Of a stretch of 64,000 nucleotides of DNA, positions 16,758 to 28,311 are shown one piece after another. A model generated the notes under the pieces. The model worked only from the letters and a program-made list of their open reading frames with translations. It was not told the DNA's origin and searched no databases. Position 1 is the stretch's first letter, and every line of letters begins with the position of its first letter. Both the position numbers and the translations under genes were made by a program. The stretch comes from Pseudomonas mandelii. GTDB lineage: Bacteria > Pseudomonadota > Gammaproteobacteria > Pseudomonadales > Pseudomonadaceae. The stretch is from assembly GCF_006438925.1 (NCBI RefSeq), contig NZ_RCZA01000013.1:62001-126000 (forward strand), written 5' to 3'.

Positions 16758-17006
16758 TCAACCGCGTAACTCGAGGGAGCGGGCAAGGGCGCAGGCTTCG
16801 TTATGATTGCCGCGGAAACCTCTGACGCGGCCGGTGGAAGTTTCTTTGATATGAAAAAAGGCATTGCCGGCCAGAATGACCTGAAAGCGTGGCCGGGCGA
16901 GCTCTTCAGGGTAGTATTCATGCGGTTGAAACATCCCTGGGGGTAGTGTCCTCGAACTGTACGTATTGGGCGCCGGAGGGTGAGCAAAATGTGTCAGCGT
17001 GCACAT
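16758..17006 (-). CDS. Small hypothetical protein
   Basis: The 82-residue product starts at the ATG at 17006, with AAGGA 6-7 bases upstream. It carries a compact conserved-looking core, RFQVILAGNAFFHIKETSTGRVRGFRGNHNEACALARSLE, which resembles short Pseudomonas proteins of unknown function. The open frame continues upstream to 17246, but that part is A/T-rich and lysine-rich without coding character. Confidence rests on the ribosome site and the ordered C-terminal half. Confidence 0.65.
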   Translation of the reverse strand: MCTLTHFAHPPAPNTYSSRTLPPGMFQPHEYYPEELARPRFQVILAGNAFFHIKETSTGRVRGFRGNHNEACALARSLELRG

Positions 17007-17419
17007 ATGAAGTCCTTTTCGTTGTTTTACCGACGTGCGTACGTGGTTTTGGGTAGTCTCGATGAGCATCGCTGCTCTAGAATCACCGTCAGTGTTTGGC
17101 GATCGATGTTCATCTAAAGCAATTTTTTGCTGGCGATATGTCGGAAAAGTGCTTTTTTTAAAGAGTTTTTTCCCTAAAGTTGGTAGTCCCGTTTTTCTGG
17201 CCGTCGGAAGGGCTTTTTCCTTCAACCTCTGACGAACGCCAGGCAAGACGACGTGAGTGTTGTTCCAGTAGTCTTCTCAAGCCTCGCGATGGATGAGCCC
17301 TCTGCTCGTTCCAGGATTTCAACCCGGGCCTTTTTGTAACACCTTCGGCATTGCCGCTTTTTTCTGCTGTGCGCTGTTTTCCTGCGTGCAGCATCATTTT
17401 CAGATGTGGGGATGTTTCC
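17007..17419. other. A/T-richer intergenic region
   Basis: This stretch of 413 bases separates a minus-strand small gene from a plus-strand gene and must hold both promoters. It is visibly richer in A and T than its surroundings, with several T-runs (around 17151-17172). Open frames across it (for example 17158-17397 minus) show no family resemblance. I find no repeat. Confidence 0.5.
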
Positions 17420-17890
17420 TTGGCAGTAAGTAATCTCGATATGCATGCTTTGTTCGTGCTGGGTGATTTGCGCGCAAAGCTGGTTAAACAGTTCCAGTCA
17501 CGTTTTGTTTACATCACCGAACAGAACGCTGAAGGCATTTATATTGCCGAGATCGACACCGAAGAGGCGCTGGTGGTTGATGACAAGCCAGGGCTTAAGC
17601 TCAAGGTCGGCGATCATTTCAGCGCCTCTGTATTGCCCAGTCGCGAAGGCGGCAAGCTGGACATCAAGTTCCGCGAAATCAAACTGACGGTTTACGGCCT
17701 GGGTGATTACGCGTTCGTCACCACCGCTGATGGCCACGGGATCGTGTTCAAGGAAGGTCATAGCGTGGTGATGGTGTTCGCCGCTCACCAACAGCTGCAG
17801 GAAGGCCTGACCAAAACCCTGAAAGCCGTGACCGCCAAGGCTGCCAAGTGGCGCAAAGGGGAACTGGTCACCTTCAAGGCCAGCGAATAA
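17420..17890 (+). CDS. Conserved hypothetical protein (Pseudomonas type)
   Basis: The product, about 156 residues, reads LAVSNLDMHALFVLGDLRAKLVKQFQSRFVYITEQNAEGIYIAEID, then a beta-rich core and a lysine-rich C-terminal helix (LKAVTAKAAKWRKGELVTF). It looks like a small cytosolic beta-barrel or adaptor protein; I do not know a function. Start is uncertain. The TTG at 17420 follows GGGGATG at a suitable distance, whereas the ATG at 17441 lacks a ribosome site. The stop overlaps the next start (TAATG), so the two genes are coupled. Confidence 0.75.
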   Translation: MAVSNLDMHALFVLGDLRAKLVKQFQSRFVYITEQNAEGIYIAEIDTEEALVVDDKPGLKLKVGDHFSASVLPSREGGKLDIKFREIKLTVYGLGDYAFVTTADGHGIVFKEGHSVVMVFAAHQQLQEGLTKTLKAVTAKAAKWRKGELVTFKASE

Positions 17891-18093
17891 TGACCCTGAC
17901 CCGCGCCGACTTCCACGAACAGAACCAGGCCAGTGCGCAAGCCGAAGCCCAGCGCCTGTTCGAGCAGAAGGCTGTTTTGCAAGGTGCATGGCTGGGTTGG
18001 GTGGCGTCACAGATCTATACGTTGCGTCCGGCGGAATACGCCAGCATGGTACGAAGAGCGTTGGCGCGCTTGCAGGAACCTCCCGAAAACTGA
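17890..18093 (+). CDS. Small hypothetical protein coupled to upstream gene
   Basis: This 67-residue, mostly helical protein begins MTLTRADFHEQNQASAQAEAQ and contains WLGWVASQIYTLRPAEYASMVRRALARL. Its ATG shares a base with the stop of the preceding gene, so it is almost certainly co-translated. It is probably a partner of that protein; function is unknown. Confidence 0.75.
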   Translation: MTLTRADFHEQNQASAQAEAQRLFEQKAVLQGAWLGWVASQIYTLRPAEYASMVRRALARLQEPPEN

Positions 18094-18211
18094 TTGACCT
18101 CCCTCGAAAGCAGGAACCTCTACTACAGTCAGTTGACTGAGTATTCAGAGGCTTTGCGGTCTTCTGCCAGGCCATCCTGCTATTGCTGTGAACAGCACGA
18201 GGTGCAAAAGC

Positions 18212-19228
18212 ATGAACGGATTTCGACGGTTACTGGCCGCTACCCTGGCCACTTTCGGATTGTTGGCTTCACCCGTTCCGGTGTTCGCTGCCCAGGCGCC
18301 GATCCACTTCGCCGACCTGAACTGGGAAAGCGGCAGCCTGATCACCGATATCCTGCGGATCATTGTCGAGAAGGGCTACGGGCTACCGACCGATACGTTG
18401 CCGGGGACGACCATCACCCTGGAGACCGCACTGGCCAACAATGACATTCAGGTGATTGGCGAAGAATGGGCTGGTCGCAGTCCGGTCTGGGTCAAGGCTG
18501 AGGCCGAAGGCAAAGTCGCGAGTCTCGGCGATACGGTCAAGGGCGCCACCGAGGGTTGGTGGGTGCCCGAATATGTGATCAAGGGCGACCCGGCGAAAGG
18601 CATCAAGCCGCTGGCGCCGGGCCTGCGCAGTGTCAGCGACCTGCCGAAATACAAGGACGTGTTCAGAGATCCGGAAACCCCGGGCAAGGGACGCTTCCTC
18701 AACAGCCCAATCGGCTGGACGTCGGAAGTGGTCAACAAACAGAAACTCAAGGCGTATGGGCTGGACGACAGCTATGTGAATTTCCGCAGCGGTTCCGGCG
18801 CAGCGCTGGATGCGGAGATCAGTTCTTCGATTCGGCGCGGCAAACCGGTGCTGTTCTATTACTGGTCGCCAACTCCGTTGCTTGGCCGCTTCAAACTGGT
18901 TCAGCTCGAAGAGCCGCCGTTCGACGCCGATGCCTGGAAAACCCTGACAGACGCCGACAATCCAAATCCGAAACCGACTCGCTCGCTGCCCTCGAAGCTG
19001 TCCATTGGCGTGTCCGCGCCATTCCAGAAACAGTATCCGCAGATTGCCGAGTTCTTCACCAAGGTCGATTTGCCAATCGATCCATTGAACAAGGCGCTGG
19101 CCGAGATGAGCGTAAAACACACTCCGCCACGGCAGGCGGCGCAGGCGTTCATGAAGGCGCACCCGGACGTGTGGCAGGCCTGGGTGCCCAAGGAAGTGGC
19201 CGACAAGGTGTCTGCAGAATTGAAGTAA
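18212..19228 (+). CDS. Glycine betaine/quaternary-amine-type binding protein
   Basis: The 338-residue protein has a Sec signal (MNGFRRLLAATLATFGLLASPVPVFA) and an OpuAC/ProX-type ligand-binding domain (IHFADLNWESGSLITDILRIIVEKGYG, IGEEWAGRSPVW, WWVPEYVIKGDP). Such proteins deliver betaine, choline or related osmolytes to an ABC importer. No permease or ATPase gene is adjacent, so it is an orphan binding protein that must share a transporter encoded elsewhere. The ATG at 18212 follows GAGGTG at good spacing; an earlier ATG at 18188 is in frame. Confidence 0.85.
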   Translation: MNGFRRLLAATLATFGLLASPVPVFAAQAPIHFADLNWESGSLITDILRIIVEKGYGLPTDTLPGTTITLETALANNDIQVIGEEWAGRSPVWVKAEAEGKVASLGDTVKGATEGWWVPEYVIKGDPAKGIKPLAPGLRSVSDLPKYKDVFRDPETPGKGRFLNSPIGWTSEVVNKQKLKAYGLDDSYVNFRSGSGAALDAEISSSIRRGKPVLFYYWSPTPLLGRFKLVQLEEPPFDADAWKTLTDADNPNPKPTRSLPSKLSIGVSAPFQKQYPQIAEFFTKVDLPIDPLNKALAEMSVKHTPPRQAAQAFMKAHPDVWQAWVPKEVADKVSAELK

Positions 19229-19358
19229 AGGGTGGGCCATGGCGGTGCAAAGTCATCGATCAGCGCTGATGGCAGTCCGCCATTGCTGACGAATACCCTT
19301 ACAAAATCGTTCAAGGAAGTTCATTCTGCTGCGACATTTCACGCTGGAAGTCCGAAAC

Positions 19359-19796
19359 ATGAGCCTATTGATCGCGCAATGGATGGCTGCCATCTTCCTG
19401 TTGATCAGCCTGATCCACCTGTACTGGGCGGCAGGTGGCACGTTGGGTAGCGAGGCGGCGGTCCCGCGAATATCCGCAGAGGGCGGCGCGCAATCCAGGC
19501 CGGCCTTCAAACCTTCAGGCTTTGCCACGTTGCTGGTGGCGGTCGGGTTGCTGCTGATTGCGATGCTGGTGTGCTTGCGAGTCGGTCTGTATCTGCCGAC
19601 GGTGAATCACTGGTCGCTGCAATGGGTGATCAGCGCGATTGCGATGCTGATGTTCGCCAGGGCGATCGGCGATTCGCATCTGATGGGGTTCTTCAAACAG
19701 GTGAAGGATTCGAAGTTTGCCCGGCTCGACACCTGGGCTTATTCGCCGTTGTGCGTGGTGTTGGGGGCTGGATTGTTGGCAGTTGCCTGGATCTGA
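19359..19796 (+). CDS. DUF3995 membrane protein
   Basis: The 145-residue integral membrane protein has about four hydrophobic helices and the DUF3995 signature (LISLIHLYWAAGGTLG near the N-terminus, IGDSHLMGFFKQVKDSKFARLDTWAYSPLC near the C-terminus). Function is unknown. It is followed by an inverted REP pair with a T-run that probably terminates it and the convergent antiporter operon. Confidence 0.85.
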   Translation: MSLLIAQWMAAIFLLISLIHLYWAAGGTLGSEAAVPRISAEGGAQSRPAFKPSGFATLLVAVGLLLIAMLVCLRVGLYLPTVNHWSLQWVISAIAMLMFARAIGDSHLMGFFKQVKDSKFARLDTWAYSPLCVVLGAGLLAVAWI

Positions 19797-19810
19797 TCTG
19801 AGGTAATGCA

Positions 19811-19909
19811 AGATCAAAAGATCGCAGCCTCGTTTCACTCGACAGCTCCTACATGGGTTATGCATTCCCCTGTAGGAGCTGTCGAGTGAAACGAGGCTGC
19901 GATTTTTTT
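19811..19909. repeat. Inverted REP pair acting as bidirectional terminator
   Basis: Arms containing GATCGCAGCCTCGTTTCACT and its complement face each other around TGGGTTATGCATTCCCC. The right arm ends in seven Ts. It fills the space between the convergent DUF3995 and mrpG genes, so a terminator role is likely. Confidence 0.85.
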
Positions 19910-19914
19910 CGCGA

Positions 19915-20277
19915 TTAACTCCCGCTTTCCGTGCGCCGACTGCTCACCTCGGCCGGCACATCATCCCCCGCCATACGCTTGCGAAACAGCGCCGCCCGCG
20001 CCAGCAGCAACGTGGTCACCGGCACCGTAATCGACAACAGAATCGGAATCAGCCAGGCATGCAACACCGGCCCGGACTTGAGTGCCGAAAAGTAAATGAT
20101 CGAGGCCAGCGCCACACACCAGGCGCCCAAGGTCGACGCCAGCGCCGGCGGGTGCATACGCTGGAAGTAGTCCTTCATCCGCACCAGGCCAATGGCGCCG
20201 ATCAGCGCAAACAGACTGCTGAGCACCAGCAGGAGCGCCACTGGAATTTCAACCCACAGAGGCAGTTCTGCGCTCAT
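19915..20277 (-). CDS. Mrp/Pha-type antiporter subunit G
   Basis: This 120-residue membrane protein with three hydrophobic segments has the subunit G pattern (LIGAIGLVRMKDYFQRMHPPALASTLGAWC). It is the last gene of a six-gene operon encoding a multisubunit cation/proton antiporter that exports Na+ or K+ and helps maintain cytoplasmic pH. The start overlaps subunit F by 4 bases. Confidence 0.92.
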   Translation of the reverse strand: MSAELPLWVEIPVALLLVLSSLFALIGAIGLVRMKDYFQRMHPPALASTLGAWCVALASIIYFSALKSGPVLHAWLIPILLSITVPVTTLLLARAALFRKRMAGDDVPAEVSSRRTESGS

Positions 20278-20552
20278 TCGATCACCTCGCCACGCAGGAG
20301 GAATTTCGCCAGGGCAAACGAGCCGACGAAGCCGAACAGCGCAATCAGCAGCGCCGCCTCGAAGTAAGTGTCACTGGCATAACGAATGCCCAGCGCCAGC
20401 ATCATCAGCATCGCGATGATGTACAGGTAATCCAGCGCCAGAACCCGGTCCTGGGCCGACGGCCCCTTGAACAGCCTGATCAGGGTCAGAATCATCGCCA
20501 GCGAAAAGATGAACAGGCTCAGCAGGATTGCGTTCGACAGCAAGGCGCTCAT
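20274..20552 (-). CDS. Mrp/Pha-type antiporter subunit F
   Basis: The 92-residue, three-helix protein carries the family core RLFKGPSAQDRVLALDYLYIIAM with the conserved charged residues of MrpF/PhaF. It overlaps both neighbours by 4 bases, which implies tight translational coupling and fixed stoichiometry. Confidence 0.92.
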   Translation of the reverse strand: MSALLSNAILLSLFIFSLAMILTLIRLFKGPSAQDRVLALDYLYIIAMLMMLALGIRYASDTYFEAALLIALFGFVGSFALAKFLLRGEVIE

Positions 20553-21037
20553 TCGAAGATCTCCATCAAGGGGCGCTCGTAGGTCGCCTTGAAGTGCTGC
20601 ATGAACAGCGCTTCGTCATCCAGATCGAAGACGTGCAGCAACAAAATGCTGCGGTCCAGCGCCAGTTCCGACCACACGGTGCCGGGAATCACCGTGCAGA
20701 TCATCGACAACGCGGCCAGGCCATTGGCGTCACGCAAGTCCAGCGGTACCTTGATGAAGTGTGAACGCGGTGGACGGCGACCGGCGTTGAGCACGCTCCA
20801 GGCCACGGCGAGGTTGGACACCACCACATCGCGACCGACAAGAAAGAACAAACGCACAATCACGCCCGGCCGACGAATACGAATCGGCAGTGGCCGCAGC
20901 TTGCGCATCATCAAAGGCGCGCAGAACCCCAGCACCGCGCCCAGCAGCAGATTGCCGGGACTCATCGACAGGTTCAGCACCAGCCACAGCAACCACAGGG
21001 CCAGCGACAACCAGGGAGCAGGAAACAGACGCTTCAT
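20549..21037 (-). CDS. Mrp/Pha-type antiporter subunit E
   Basis: The 162-residue subunit has N-terminal hydrophobic helices (WLSLALWLLWLVLNLSMSPGNLLLGAVLG), then VVVSNLAVAWSVL and a soluble tail containing NGLAALSMICTVIPGTVWSEL, the diagnostic MrpE segment. It starts 4 bases inside the end of subunit D. Confidence 0.92.
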   Translation of the reverse strand: MKRLFPAPWLSLALWLLWLVLNLSMSPGNLLLGAVLGFCAPLMMRKLRPLPIRIRRPGVIVRLFFLVGRDVVVSNLAVAWSVLNAGRRPPRSHFIKVPLDLRDANGLAALSMICTVIPGTVWSELALDRSILLLHVFDLDDEALFMQHFKATYERPLMEIFE

Positions 21038-22716
21038 GGTGTGACCTCCGCTACCGCGGCTTTGGCTTCCGGGCTTGGAATCGCACGGGTGCCGAGCACC
21101 GCCATCACGTATTGTTGCGGGTTGTTCAAGGCTTGGGCGGCCGCCTGGGTGTAGCGCAGCAGCGGTTCAGCCTTGAAGGTCAGCGCAATGCTCAAGCCTA
21201 GCAACGCAATGATCGGCACACATTCGAAACGTCGCAGCAACGGCGACGGCCGCTCCTCGGGTGTCCAGAAACGCTGGATGCCCAAGCGCGAGAACGCGAT
21301 CAACGATGCCAGCCCGGACAGTATCAACAACGCGAGCAAGCCCCATGCCGCGTTCGAAACCGGCTCATCGCTGCCATTGCCCAGGCCCAGCGGATTGAGC
21401 AGGGCGCTGAGCAAGCCGAGTTTGCCAATGAATCCCGAGAGCGGCGGCATGCCGATGATCAGCAGCGAGCAGGCAATGAAGCTCAACCCGAGGAACGCCA
21501 TGGTCCAGGGAATCACCTGGCCGACCACGGCTTTCTGTTCGTCATCGAGGTTGATGCCTTTGGGCGGCTGCAAGGATTCCATCGGTCGCGGCAGATCGCC
21601 GTCATCGAACAACGGCATTTCATTGGCCGAACGCGAACGCTCGATCAACTCGGCCAACAGGAACAACGCGCTCAACGCCAGGGTCGAGCTGACCAGGTAG
21701 AACAGCGCCGCGCCGATCAGGTTCGGCTGGGCGAAACCGATGGCCGACAGCAGAATCCCGGCAGACACCAGAATACTCAGGCTGGCCAGGCGCTCGAGTC
21801 GTTGTGCGGCCAGGATCGCGACGGCGGCGCAGACGATGGTCGCCATGCCGCCGTAGATCAGCCAGTCGCCGCCAAAGTACGCCGAGGCGCCGGCCTGGCC
21901 GGAAAACAGCAAGGTCCACAGACGCAGCAAGGTGTAGACGCCGACCTTGGTCATGATCGCGAACATCGCCGCCACCGGCGCGCTCGCCGCGGAATAGGCC
22001 GGCACCAACCAGAAGTTCAGCGGCCACATCCCGGCCTTGGCCAGGAACGCCACGGCCAGAATCCCTGCGCCGGCATGCAGCAGGCCACGATCGGCTTCCG
22101 GCACCAGCGGGATTTTCAGCGCCAGGTCAGCCATGTTCAGAGTGCCGGTGACGCCGTAGATCAGCGCCGCGCCGATCAGAAACAGTGACGAGGCCAGCAG
22201 GTTGATCGAGATGTAATGCAGCCCCGACGACACCCGCGACCGACCCGAACCATGGAGCATCAGGCCATAAGAGGCCGCCAGCAACACTTCAAAAAACACA
22301 AACAGGTTGAACAGGTCCGCCGTCAGGAACGCGCCATACAGGCCCATCATCTGAATCTGGAACAGCGCGTGGAAACTCGAACCGGCGCCGTCCCAACGGG
22401 CCATGGCGAACAGCAGGGCGCTGACGCCGATGATCCCGGTCAGCACCAGCATCAGCGCCGACAGTCGATCGACCACCAGCACGATACCGAACGGCACTTG
22501 CCAGTTGCCCGGCAGGTACACGCCGATGGAGCCGGGGACACCCATCTCCTGGGTCCATTGCAGCAACAGCACCGCGATGCCCAGTCCCACCAGGCTGGAA
22601 AACAGGTTGATCTTGGCCTTCAGCGGACGGTGTTTCTCGCCCAGCATCAGCATCACGGCGGCGGTCAGCAGCGGCAGCAGAATCGGTGCAGCGATCAGGT
22701 GCGGCATCAGATTCAT
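21034..22716 (-). CDS. Mrp/Pha-type antiporter subunit D
   Basis: The 560-residue polytopic protein is homologous to the proton-pumping NuoM/NuoN subunits of complex I. The membrane-embedded lysines and acids of that family are visible in FLAKAGMWPLNFWLVPAYSAASAPVAAMFAIMTKVGVYTLLR. A hydrophilic insert (about residues 353-395, SRSANEMPLFDDGDLPRP) sits between helices. It probably forms one proton channel of the complex. Confidence 0.93.
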   Translation of the reverse strand: MNLMPHLIAAPILLPLLTAAVMLMLGEKHRPLKAKINLFSSLVGLGIAVLLLQWTQEMGVPGSIGVYLPGNWQVPFGIVLVVDRLSALMLVLTGIIGVSALLFAMARWDGAGSSFHALFQIQMMGLYGAFLTADLFNLFVFFEVLLAASYGLMLHGSGRSRVSSGLHYISINLLASSLFLIGAALIYGVTGTLNMADLALKIPLVPEADRGLLHAGAGILAVAFLAKAGMWPLNFWLVPAYSAASAPVAAMFAIMTKVGVYTLLRLWTLLFSGQAGASAYFGGDWLIYGGMATIVCAAVAILAAQRLERLASLSILVSAGILLSAIGFAQPNLIGAALFYLVSSTLALSALFLLAELIERSRSANEMPLFDDGDLPRPMESLQPPKGINLDDEQKAVVGQVIPWTMAFLGLSFIACSLLIIGMPPLSGFIGKLGLLSALLNPLGLGNGSDEPVSNAAWGLLALLILSGLASLIAFSRLGIQRFWTPEERPSPLLRRFECVPIIALLGLSIALTFKAEPLLRYTQAAAQALNNPQQYVMAVLGTRAIPSPEAKAAVAEVTP

Positions 22717-23056
22717 TCTTTAGGCTCCCGGCCATCCACATGGTCGGTACCGGTCAGGCCCCGGGAAGCCAGCAGCACCACCAAAAACAATGCGGTCATG
22801 GCGAAGCTGATCACGATGGCGGTCAACACCAGCGCTTGCGGCAGCGGGTCGGTGTAGTGCAACAGATTCTGCGGCACGCCGTCCTTGATGATCGGCTCCT
22901 TGCCGATAAACAGGCTGCCCATGCTGAAGATGAACAGATTGACGCCGTAGGACAGCAGGCACAGGCCCATCACCACCTGAAACGTCCGTGGCCGCAGGAT
23001 CAGCCAGACCCCGGACGCGGCCAGCACGCCGATGGCGATTGCGATGACTTCTTCCA

Positions 23057-23057
<1 letters not shown>
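22713..23057 (-). CDS. Mrp/Pha-type antiporter subunit C
   Basis: The 114-residue NuoK-like subunit starts MEEVIAIAIGVLAASGVWLIL and contains LLSYGVNLFIFSMG and the TDPLPQALVLTAIVISFAMTA core. The ATG shares its A with the stop of subunit A. The open frame continues upstream within subunit A but that part is not coding. Confidence 0.93.
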
Positions 23058-25975
<2,918 letters not shown>

Positions 25976-26121
25976 AGGCTTCTAATCTGCGGAAGTTTGT
26001 GAAGCATCATACGTGCCAGCTCTCGGATCACCAAACGCCAAGCTGTCGCAGAATCCTACAAGGTAGACGGAAAAAACCTGATTCACATTGTTTCAAAGTT
26101 CTGTATGCCGCAGGTCTGGCC

Positions 26122-26190
26122 CCTTCGCGAGCAGGCTCGCTCCCACAGGGGAATGCATTCCAAATGTGGGAGCGAGCCTGCTCGCGAAGG
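26122..26190. repeat. REP pair, GTGGGAGCGAGC type
   Basis: CCTTCGCGAGCAGGCTCGCT and its complement form near-perfect arms around GGGGAATGCATTCCAAA. This second REP family differs from the GATCGCAGCC type seen in the iol operon. It lies between the antiporter promoter region and the end of the DMT transporter gene. Confidence 0.9.
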
Positions 26191-26220
26191 CGATCTACCA
26201 GACGCTACAGATCTTGAAGC

Positions 26221-27156
26221 TTAACCCTGTGTTTCCCGCTCCAGCTCTTCCTCAGCTGCAACAGCCTTACCCTTGGTCTTCAACTCACTGACAATCACCG
26301 CCGCCACAATCAACCCCGCACCCACCAGCGCAATCGCCGGCAACCGCTCCCCGGCAATCCTTCCGACAATCCCGGCCCAAACCGGCTCACCCGCATAAAT
26401 CAACGTCGCCCGGGTCGGCGAAACGCTCTTCTGCGCCCAGTTCATCGCCACCTGAATCGCCGCACTGGCCGCGCCCAACCCCAGCGCGCTGCATAACAGC
26501 AGCCAGGAGAAGTCCGGAATACTTTCCTGAGTCGGCACCACCATCAAAAACGCCAGCGCCGAGGTGACCGCCAATTGCACCACCGTCACCCGACGCACAT
26601 CGACCTGGCCGGCATACGTGCTGATCAGAATGATCTCCGCCGCAATCGCCACGGCGCTGATCAACGTGGCAATTTCACCCGGGCTGAAATTGAAAGAAGC
26701 ACCGGCCGGTCCCGACAGCAACATCAACCCGGTAAACGCCAACATGATCCCGATGCTCGGCATCAACCCCGGACGCCGCCCCAGCACCAGCCATTGCAGC
26801 AACGGCACGAAGGGCACGTACAACGCGGTAATAAACGCCGACTGACTGCTGGGAATGCTCTGTAACCCGACGGTCTGCAAACCATAACCGAGCATGATCG
26901 CCACGCCGATAAAAGCCCCGGCCTTCAATTCGAATAGGGTCAGGTCTCGCAGGTGTCGCCAGGAAAACAGCGCAACAATGATCGCCGCCGCGGCAAAGCG
27001 CAGACCGACGAAGAACATCGGCCCGCTGACGGTCATCGCATGCTGCACCAGCAAGAAGGTGCCGCCCCAGACCATGGTGATCAGCACCAGCACGCACTCG
27101 GCCTTGCTGAACCGCGAGAAACGGGAGGAAGTGTGAGGGGTATTCACCGACGTCAT
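26221..27156 (-). CDS. EamA/DMT family exporter
   Basis: The 311-residue membrane protein contains two EamA repeats with about ten helices (first repeat from AECVLVLITMVWGGTFLLVQ; second from ATLISAVAIAAEIILISTYAG). DMT-superfamily members export amino acids or other metabolites; the substrate is not evident. The ATG at 27156 is preceded by AAGGTC. The longer frame upstream overlaps the divergent regulator's promoter and is rejected. It is divergent from the XRE-cupin regulator, which is likely to control it. Confidence 0.85.
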   Translation of the reverse strand: MTSVNTPHTSSRFSRFSKAECVLVLITMVWGGTFLLVQHAMTVSGPMFFVGLRFAAAAIIVALFSWRHLRDLTLFELKAGAFIGVAIMLGYGLQTVGLQSIPSSQSAFITALYVPFVPLLQWLVLGRRPGLMPSIGIMLAFTGLMLLSGPAGASFNFSPGEIATLISAVAIAAEIILISTYAGQVDVRRVTVVQLAVTSALAFLMVVPTQESIPDFSWLLLCSALGLGAASAAIQVAMNWAQKSVSPTRATLIYAGEPVWAGIVGRIAGERLPAIALVGAGLIVAAVIVSELKTKGKAVAAEEELERETQG

Positions 27157-27240
27157 GACCTTGCGCGCTACCTGAGGGGGACGCACAATGCGCCGAATGT
27201 TGCGCAGTATACTGCCCAGCCCCATCGAGTGAGCAATATA

Positions 27241-27804
27241 GTGCACAAAGATTCCACGCAACGGACTTCGGTCCTTCAGCACGTCAGCCAAAACGTTCGA
27301 CGCTTGCGCCACGCCGCCGACATGAGCCAGGCGACGCTGGCGGAAAAATCCGGGGTCAGCCGCCGGATGCTAGTGGCCATCGAGGCCGGCGAGAAGAACG
27401 TCAGCCTGACCACCCTCGACCGCGTGGCCGAAGCGCTGGACGTGGCGTTCAGCGACCTGATCCAGGCCCCGGATGCCCGTGACCCGAGCCGCATCAACGA
27501 AGTGGCCTGGGCCGGGACGATTCCTGGCAGCAAAGCCGTTTTACTGTCCAAAGCCACGGCTACCCGTGAGGTGGAACAGTGGGAGTGGTGTCTGCAACCG
27601 GGGGAAATTTACCCGTCGCAACCGGACGCCGAGGGCTGGAGTGAGCAGATCTATGTGTTCGAAGGCTGCCTGACGCTGATGCTCGGTGACACGCCACAGG
27701 AAATCGCTACCGGCGAGTTCTACATGTTCGCCAGCAACCAGCCCCACGCCTATCGCAACGATGGGCCTGTGGCGGCGCGGTTTGTGCGAAATGTGGTGAT
27801 CTGA
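27241..27804 (+). CDS. XRE-family regulator with C-terminal cupin domain
   Basis: The 187-residue regulator has an N-terminal helix-turn-helix (MSQATLAEKSGVSRRMLVAIEAGEKNVSLTTLDRVAEALDV) and a C-terminal cupin (GEIYPSQPDAEGWSEQIYVFEGCLTLMLGD...FASNQPHAYRNDG) that probably binds a small ligand. The GTG at 27241 gives VHKDSTQRTSVLQHVSQNVRRLR ahead of the HTH, as usual for the family. The 84-base gap to the divergent exporter gene contains a possible -10 (TATACT at 27208). A role as regulator of that exporter is inferred from the arrangement. Confidence 0.82.
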   Translation: MHKDSTQRTSVLQHVSQNVRRLRHAADMSQATLAEKSGVSRRMLVAIEAGEKNVSLTTLDRVAEALDVAFSDLIQAPDARDPSRINEVAWAGTIPGSKAVLLSKATATREVEQWEWCLQPGEIYPSQPDAEGWSEQIYVFEGCLTLMLGDTPQEIATGEFYMFASNQPHAYRNDGPVAARFVRNVVI

Positions 27805-27960
27805 CCTACCGTTCATCCGATATGAGTCCATACCTGTTATTTCTGACAGTAGACAATTACCTGACGCGAAGGCCAAATCGATGCAGCACTGTCAGGTGCT
27901 GTAATGATTGTTGTCGTGTGTGGCGATGATCTTCTAGCTCGAACTAAGGAGAGTTGAGAG

Positions 27961-28311
27961 GTGACTTATGAACTGAAAGAGATCCGCATTAATTCGGAGT
28001 TGTTGGCGCCCACAATCCTTCAGGCAGAAGGGTCGATTATTTACAGAGAAGCGGTAAAAAATGGAGGTACGATCCGGGTGCCAGTCATTTCACAGGCTCG
28101 GGTCGGCGACATACTAACTGTTTGGCTGAGGGCTTACGGTACATGGTCTACGGATCTGGAATTTAACGAGATTAACCTGGGCAAACCATTGGATGTTAAC
28201 GTGCGATACCTTTCTTTTTCCCAAGGGAACTCAGCAGTTGTCAGTTATTCGTTGCAGCAAGGTGAGGACAAGTTACCTTCACCAGAGACGAGTTATGAAC
28301 TGAAAGACTGA
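27961..28311 (+). CDS. Hypothetical beta-rich protein
   Basis: The 116-residue product starts at a GTG 8 bases after AAGGAG. It is beta-rich (GGTIRVPVISQARVGDILTVWLRAYG) and lacks a signal peptide and cysteines, resembling an Ig-like or lectin-like sandwich. The N-terminus TYELKEI is echoed by the C-terminus SYELKD, with matching DNA (TATGAACTGAAAGA in both). The gene is visibly A/T-richer than its neighbours, which suggests horizontal acquisition. I do not recognise the family, and no partner gene is evident. Confidence 0.7.
   Translation: MTYELKEIRINSELLAPTILQAEGSIIYREAVKNGGTIRVPVISQARVGDILTVWLRAYGTWSTDLEFNEINLGKPLDVNVRYLSFSQGNSAVVSYSLQQGEDKLPSPETSYELKD

Noticed and set aside
16586..16987. 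133-codon minus frame overlapping small genes
   Set aside because: It conflicts with two better-supported small genes that have ribosome sites.
25976..26121. Possible small gene upstream of the antiporter operon (frame from 25999)
   Set aside because: The frame runs into REP sequence and has no coding character; it is more likely promoter DNA.
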